Shown: one piece after another, positions 6,885-10,600 of the stretch
Numbering within the stretch: position 1 is the stretch's first letter
Layout: each line of letters opens with the position of its first letter
Translations under genes and position numbers: made by a program
Origin: Thermoproteota archaeon
GTDB lineage: Archaea; Korarchaeota; JAOZGF01
DNA length: 10,600 nt
Assembly: GCA_027491845.1 (NCBI GenBank)
Contig: JAOZGF010000145.1
Coordinates: 1 to 10,600, forward strand
Direction of reading: 5' to 3'
Notes under the pieces: model-generated
What the model was told of the DNA's origin: nothing
Databases searched by the model: none
The model's input: the letters and a program-made list of their open reading frames with translations, nothing else

Positions 6885-6892
6885 GTTTAAAG
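6885..6892 (-). promoter_or_regulatory. TATA-like box of the secreted-protein gene
   Basis: CTTTAAAC on the minus strand is centred about 22 bases before ATG 6866 and 50 before ATG 6839. RNA initiation about 26 bases downstream would fall near 6862, inside the nine-codon extension. This favours the start at 6839 with a short leader. Confidence 0.35.
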
Positions 6893-7144
6893 ACTCCCTC
6901 TTCATTTGAGGCTTGTTATATTTAAAAATTACGTTTCGTTGTTCCGTTAATTTATGGCTGATATAACGTTTTGGAGGTATGCAGGAACGTGGGGTTTGGG
7001 TGGGAGTGAGTGGACGCATACTCGCTGTTGGACGAGGTAGATAATCTTTATCCTTGACTATTTCTTTGATTTCTTTAATTCTAGAACCTTTGATTAAGGT
7101 GGTTGAGACGCCATTACTTTCGTTACACTGGCAGTGGGACGTTC

Positions 7145-7504
7145 TCACGGGAAAATCGATGGGAGCGTCAGGCCCAACTCCTTGTTTTTCAGCGTCAATC
7201 TTAACGATTCCATTTCCTTCCCAAAAAATATAAGGGCTGCATCGCTGACGTTAAATTTTTTAATCTTCCGCAGTTTCAGGGTTACAAGATAACTTGGGCA
7301 TGTTCGGCGCCACAAAGGCTTCCTGCGTCAACTGCCTGTGGATTTTTGTGCTCTAACATCGCTCCATTTTATCTCGTGCATCATCCTGCGAAGTATTTCA
7401 CCCAGCGTCAAGGTTATAAGGTCCTCCTTTTTTGGTTGTTTAAATGAATGAACAATAACTTTCCATCGGCGGACAATATACCTGCTGTCAGCCGAGGACG
7501 CCAT
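7145..7504 (-). pseudogene. Broken gene: 120-codon frame with one internal TGA
   Basis: An ATG at 7504 is preceded four bases upstream by AAGGAG (7509-7514), one of the best ribosome-binding sites in the window. The frame gives MASSADSRYIVRRWKVIVHS, then a charged stretch (FKQPKKEDLITLTLGEILRR, MMHEIKWSDVRAQ), up to TGA at 7328-7330 after 58 codons. The same frame then stays open for 60 more codons (including SYLVTLKLRKIKKFNVSDAA and LIFFGKEMESLRLTLKNKE) to TGA at 7145-7147. The second half is as protein-like as the first. The upstream hydrophobic fragments end about 25 bases before this start, as in an operon. I do not recognise the family. It may be a pseudogene with a nonsense mutation, a 58-residue short gene, or chance; TGA is a real stop elsewhere in the window (ABC ATPase), so general readthrough is unlikely. 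Confidence 0.4.
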
Positions 7505-7524
7505 AGTTCTCCTTATAGTTCTTC

Positions 7525-7538
7525 TAACTTTTAACTTT
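7525..7538 (+). repeat. Left copy of a 14-bp inverted repeat
   Basis: TAACTTTTAACTTT, itself two tandem copies of TAACTTT, is matched perfectly by its reverse complement at 8158-8171. The pair points inward like terminal repeats and encloses about 620 bases. Confidence 0.55.
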
Positions 7539-8171
7539 CAAATGACATGTGTACAGGAACGCGGTGGCGACTCAATAACCAGACGACGATCCAACCGAAC
7601 AAGAGGTTTGAGGCAACGCCTCTACAAGGTGAGCTATTCGTATTGTATGGGGTAGATAGGGTTCGGCAGTGAAAGAACTGAACCCCTCAAAACCGAGAAC
7701 AATGGGACTCCTAGTCCAGCTTCCCACCATTTGCCCTTCATATTTGAATTATTGGTGGTGCTGATTCTACCCATATCTACCCATATGATTGCTCCAACCA
7801 TTTGTAATTGAATTATCCACATAGGCAACTCAAGATTTACATAGTACTCTTGGAACGCCTTGCTACAAGTGGTCTAAAGATGCGACGAGAAATAAATGGC
7901 CACGTAGATGGCCATAATTAATGTAATCTCCCAAACCATTCTGTACAGGGCATAATTAAACGTGGATTGACTTCCTGTGACCTCTCAGTTCTTTTAATTC
8001 TTCCGTGAATTAAAACGCCGATGGCGAAAACAGTGCCGCAATGATAAGCCCTTGCATGAACAGCTTAGGGATAGCCTCAGCCGGTACGATACCCACTAAA
8101 CATCTAAGGAACAGTCTCGACTTGAGGCAAGAACGCCGTAGCTCCTTAGAACGTAAAAAAGTTAAAAGTTA
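7531..8171 (-). pseudogene. Possible decayed small membrane-protein gene
   Basis: Read in order on the minus strand, hydrophobic fragments appear in different frames. Frame one is open at 8168-8013 (CLVGIVPAEAIPKLFMQG, LIIAALFSPSAF, then TAA). Frame two is open at 7984-7634 with one internal TAG at 7874-7876 (YRMVWEITLIMAIYVAIYFS before it; MWIIQLQMVGAIIWVDMG after it). Frame three gives GVASNLLFGWIVVWLLSRH and stops with TAA at 7531-7533, just before the next start. AAGGAG at 8142-8147 could be the old ribosome-binding site, but the expected start codon is ACG. Four hydrophobic spans in the right order suggest a frameshifted membrane protein. Chance hydrophobicity in T-rich DNA is a serious alternative, and I recognise no family. 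Confidence 0.25.
8158..8171 (-). repeat. Right copy of the 14-bp inverted repeat
   Basis: AAAGTTAAAAGTTA is the exact reverse complement of 7525-7538. The overlapping 14-mer GTAAAAAAGTTAAA (8153-8166) is also found at 180-193. Confidence 0.55.
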
Positions 8172-8523
8172 ATATTAGTTGCCAGCCAGACCAGTGAGGC
8201 TGCTGAATAACAGGCTAATAGAAGGGAGGCAGGATAACAGTTTTAAAGCCCAATTGTTGTTTTCATGTTACCCTATTCCTCTCTTATCTTATGGGGTGTG
8301 GGAAAGAAAGGGGTCAAATTTTAAAATCATTTTACTGTCAAAATTTGCAGGTATCTTCCTAATTTCACTTAACTCCATTTCGTGGGGCTGGTTAGGGCAG
8401 TGTCCCCGTGTCCGGGCGTGAAGAATTTAATCCATGAAACTTTTTCAGGCGACGTATGACAGACTGTTAAGGGAGGAAAATCAATTTAAGTTGGCGAGAT
8501 TTCCGTTTTAGCGTGTCGGTGCT

Positions 8524-9501
8524 ATGGACGTTGTAAGTATCTTTCTATGGCTTTCAGAGCTTGTTTTTTCAAGTTTTCTTCTTTCTGAAGGATCAGAGAG
8601 GCTTGCAGGATTCATGGGTAGACGTTTCTTGGGAAGAACTGTTCTAAGCATCGTTACTACAGCCCCTGAAATAGCTATCGTTGCTTACGCGGCTCAAAAG
8701 AGTCTTTATGGTGTTAGTTTAGGGTCCGCTGTGGGAAGCAACATCTTAATGATCAGCTTGGGTTTAGCCGTCATGATTCTTGTTGCAACGACAAGGTTGT
8801 CAAGGAAACCTGCCTTGTCCATAAACGTTTCAGGTTTTAAGATGGATTTATTTTTCCTGATTTCCTCAGCAATCCTAGGCGTCCTACTTTTTATGGACGG
8901 CTACAGCTTCGTTGACGGCGTTACATTGCTCTTTGTTTATGCCGCCTACATTTACTTTTCATATAAAGAAAGAACTTCTGAGGGGGGAGAGGTTGGTTTC
9001 CATGAAACCAGGGTTTTGCAAGGTGTTTTCCTCTTTATTGTAGGTGGAATAGGGATATTCATAGGTGCTGGGCCATTTGTACGTTGCATAGAGAGTTTCT
9101 CGCACGAGCTAACTGTTCCTTCAGCTGTTGTTGCGGTTGTTTTAAGCCCTATCGCCGGTGAAATGCCCGAGAAAATCTCCATCATGTTGATCGCCCGCAA
9201 GGGAGGAAGAGAAGCGGAGATATCCATCGGAAACATATTTGGCTCTAAAATACTTAATAACACGCTTCTCTTATCCATAATGATATTTTGTTCATGTTTG
9301 TCATTTGGGTTGGATAAAGTAATTTATTCAACAAATCTGCTTTTTTTCCAGAGTTATTGGGCTGCTGTGCTGACTATTATAGCTTCAACCCTGATGTTTG
9401 ACCGCAAGTTAACGCTTAGCGATGGTTTAATCCTAACAATCCTCTATGCCGTAAGCGTGGGTTTACAGTTGGCTTTCACCCAGTACTTCTCCTTTAGTTA
9501 G
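8524..9501 (+). CDS. Cation/Ca2+ exchanger (CaCA) family membrane protein, atypical motifs
   Basis: The 325-residue protein has about ten membrane segments in two related halves separated by a charged loop (KERTSEGGEVGFHE, 148-161), the plan of the Na+/Ca2+ exchanger superfamily. Alpha-1 repeat: TTAPEIAIVAYAA with Glu49, then GSAVGSNIL (67-75). Alpha-2 repeat: SPIAGEMPEKISIMLIA with Glu216, then GNIFGSKILNN (236-246). Usual members read G-T-S-x-P-E and G-N-x-x-G-S-N in both repeats. Here alpha-1 has V-T-T-A-P-E and G-S-A-V-G-S-N, and alpha-2 has A-G-E-M-P-E and G-S-K. The two transport Glu residues are kept but neighbouring ligands differ, so the ion or counter-ion may not be Ca2+/Na+. ATG at 8524 is the first start; GGTG just before it is too close to be a typical ribosome-binding site. 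The gene is monocistronic and converges on nth. Confidence 0.82.
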   Translation: MDVVSIFLWLSELVFSSFLLSEGSERLAGFMGRRFLGRTVLSIVTTAPEIAIVAYAAQKSLYGVSLGSAVGSNILMISLGLAVMILVATTRLSRKPALSINVSGFKMDLFFLISSAILGVLLFMDGYSFVDGVTLLFVYAAYIYFSYKERTSEGGEVGFHETRVLQGVFLFIVGGIGIFIGAGPFVRCIESFSHELTVPSAVVAVVLSPIAGEMPEKISIMLIARKGGREAEISIGNIFGSKILNNTLLLSIMIFCSCLSFGLDKVIYSTNLLFFQSYWAAVLTIIASTLMFDRKLTLSDGLILTILYAVSVGLQLAFTQYFSFS

Positions 9502-9556
9502 CGATTCAGAAGCTAGAAATGTTAACATACATTTCTCCTGCTGAATCTTTCATGGA

Positions 9557-9573
9557 GGAAGTGTTTTACTTCC
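9557..9573. terminator. Hairpin after the exchanger gene
   Basis: GGAAGT and ACTTCC pair perfectly around GTTTT, some 55 bases after the exchanger stop, with a T-run (GGTTTTTAACC) about 15 bases further on. A second weak hairpin (AGCAA/TTGCT, 9634-9647) precedes TTTAATTAATT. Either may end the plus-strand transcript in this 278-base convergent spacer, which otherwise holds nothing I can name. Confidence 0.35.
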
Positions 9574-9779
9574 CTGAGAGAACAACGGTTTTTAACCTGG
9601 GGTTAGGCTGACTGCTGAAAAGGAAATTAGGCCAGCAAAAACTTGCTTTAATTAATTGCTTCGAAACATCGTCTAAATAGTTAGGGCTCGCGGATTTTGA
9701 GCGTTAAGGCGTCCGCCAATTCATTGGTTGATGACCCACTTAATGAGGCGTGAAACAATTGTTCTGTGTTCTTAAATCA

Positions 9780-10496
9780 TTAGTCCGAGGCATTAATTGT
9801 TTTGGCCGCGTACTCGCAAAGTTCCTGTATTGGGCAGCTCCCGCATCTTGGCTTTATTGCTTTGCATATTTTTCTTCCATGGGATATTAGGAGCAAATGG
9901 ATTTCTAGATAGTTTTTAGGCGGGTAAAGTTTCTTTAATGATGCCTGTATTTCACTGTACTTCGCATTGTGTTTAGCCAGCCCAATTCTCTTTGAAACCC
10001 TTGCAACGTGCGTGTCTACAGGTATAACTTCCCTATTTTTGATGAAAAGAAGCAAGACGTCGGCTGTTTTCTGTCCAACGTGCGGTAGAGACATCAGTTC
10101 TTTCCTAGCTTCTTCGGTTTTCTTGTCAAGGACAAGGGAGAGATTGCCGTGATATCTCTCAATTATTTCTTTTGCAAGTTTCTTTATTGCAATTGACTTT
10201 GTTATGTGTAGTCCTGCAGGCCTTATTGCTTCTTGAATCTCTGTTAAATCTGCTTTGGCAAGCTTTAAGGGTGAAACACCTATTTTCTCCTCTAGCCTGT
10301 CATATGCTGTCATGGAGTTTTTGTCTGAAGTATTTTGGGACAAAACTGTCCCTATCAATAGCTTAAAAGGGTCAACGTATTTCTTGGAAATTTTTAGGGC
10401 GATGAACTCGTTAACATTTACCCCGTGCTCCTTTCTCAACAGCCTAATTATCTCGTTTGCTTTTTCTTTATCCATTTTCCCTGTCCCTTTTTTCAT
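9780..10496 (-). CDS. nth: Endonuclease III (DNA glycosylase/AP lyase)
   Basis: The 238-residue protein removes oxidised pyrimidines and cleaves the resulting abasic strand in base-excision repair. The helix-hairpin-helix is LMSLPHVGQKTADVLL (134-149) with catalytic Lys143. The catalytic Asp161 is in PVDTHVARVSKRIGL. The C-terminal iron-sulfur cluster loop is C211-x6-C218-x2-C221-x5-C227, the standard spacing. The substrate-side segment LLIGTVLSQNTSDKN (46-60) is also typical. Length is normal for archaeal members. The ATG start at 10496 overlaps the stop of the upstream ferredoxin-domain gene (ATGA), so translation is coupled. Confidence 0.95.
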   Translation of the reverse strand: MKKGTGKMDKEKANEIIRLLRKEHGVNVNEFIALKISKKYVDPFKLLIGTVLSQNTSDKNSMTAYDRLEEKIGVSPLKLAKADLTEIQEAIRPAGLHITKSIAIKKLAKEIIERYHGNLSLVLDKKTEEARKELMSLPHVGQKTADVLLLFIKNREVIPVDTHVARVSKRIGLAKHNAKYSEIQASLKKLYPPKNYLEIHLLLISHGRKICKAIKPRCGSCPIQELCEYAAKTINASD

Positions 10497-10600
10497 TCCT
10501 CATGGGTTATTGCGTTTACGGGGCAAACTTCCTCGCATTCTAGGCAGAACTTACAGTCGTTTGTGGTAAAAATGAAAGGGTAAAACTCAAAACAATAAAA
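10493..10600 (-). CDS. 4Fe-4S ferredoxin-domain protein, C-terminal part (runs off the right edge)
   Basis: The last 35 codons and stop of a gene entering from the right are visible. They contain DCKFCLECEEVCPVNAI, a complete C-x2-C-x2-C-x3-C-P 4Fe-4S binding motif, followed by only six residues. The N-terminal part, which could hold another cluster or a larger domain, lies outside the window. Its TGA overlaps the nth start (ATGA). It may be a small ferredoxin or the end of a larger iron-sulfur protein. Confidence 0.82.
   Translation of the reverse strand, partial: FYCFEFYPFIFTTNDCKFCLECEEVCPVNAITHEE

Larger units (their letters stand above)
6870..8523. other. Long region without a recognisable intact gene
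   Basis: About 1.65 kb lies between the secreted-protein gene and the exchanger gene. The minus strand contains several short open frames with protein-like composition, interrupted by stops or shifted against each other, together with an inverted repeat and recurring short boxes. I see no tRNA, rRNA, RNase P or SRP RNA signature. The plus-strand frame at 8179-8421 (TTG start, no ribosome-binding site) is not convincing. Confidence 0.5.

Noticed and set aside
6867..7148. 93-codon minus-strand frame from GTG 7148, overlapping the preceding stop by GTGA and ending just before ATG 6866
   Set aside because: The composition of its second half is unlike a protein, it covers the TATA-like box of the next gene, and it has no ribosome-binding site of its own. 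It may be part of the decayed gene but is not supported as a separate CDS.
7660..7690. Hairpin GGGTT...AACCC with CAGT/ACTG resembling a tRNA arm
   Set aside because: No acceptor, D or anticodon arm can be built around it; not a tRNA.
7500..8170. CRISPR-like array
   Set aside because: The recurring boxes are short, variable and irregularly spaced; there are no uniform repeats and no cas genes.
8289..8378. 29-codon minus-strand frame beginning MELSEIRKIPANFDSKMI
   Set aside because: It looks protein-like but is very short, has no ribosome-binding site and no partner frame.
8179..8421. 80-codon plus-strand frame
   Set aside because: TTG start, no ribosome-binding site and no recognisable domain; likely chance.
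9519..9612. 30-codon plus-strand frame beginning MLTYISPAESFMEEVFYF
   Set aside because: No ribosome-binding site, and it contains the hairpin proposed as a terminator; too short to support.
9726..9770. C/D-box-like sRNA (TTGATGA followed by AATGAGG)
   Set aside because: No proper CTGA D boxes at the needed distances.

Overview
The window looks like chromosomal DNA of an archaeon. Start regions carry GGTGA/GAGGTGA-type ribosome-binding sites, with frequent GTG and TTG starts and several A/T-rich TATA-like boxes. The gene content (UPF0047/YjbQ, MNT/HEPN pair, endonuclease III coupled to a ferredoxin, CaCA exchanger) fits an uncultured Thermoproteota-type lineage such as Bathyarchaeia. That placement is an inference from style only; no rRNA or tRNA is present to test it.

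Layout from left to right. At 1-84 (minus) is the N-terminus of a YjbQ-like protein. At 387-1874 (plus) is a membrane-anchored alpha/beta-hydrolase resembling the PhoPQ-activated (PqaA/AprA) family. It converges on a minus-strand block: an MNT-like nucleotidyltransferase (2255-2602) overlapping a HEPN protein (1942-2286), both lacking the expected catalytic residues, preceded by an orphan DNA methyltransferase (2705-3526). Upstream of the methyltransferase are a BRE/TATA-like promoter and a near-perfect dyad. An ABC exporter follows (permease 3680-4933, ATPase 4930-5850), with the two genes overlapping by GTGA. A small secreted or lipid-anchored protein lies at 6396-6839 (minus).

The stretch from about 6870 to 8523 has no gene I can name. 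It contains coding-like fragments on the minus strand: a 120-codon frame with a good ribosome-binding site but one internal TGA, and a hydrophobic frame with one internal TAG. It also has a 14-bp inverted repeat enclosing about 650 bp and recurring short boxes. It reads best as a decayed two-gene operon or a small decayed insertion.

At 8524-9501 (plus) is an atypical cation/Ca2+ exchanger with altered alpha-repeat motifs. It converges on an endonuclease III gene (9780-10496, minus), which overlaps by ATGA the end of a 4Fe-4S ferredoxin-domain gene running off the right edge.

The most interesting parts are the methyltransferase plus degenerate MNT/HEPN block with its putative operator, and the decayed region at 6.9-8.2 kb. 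I did not find a complete new multi-gene system.
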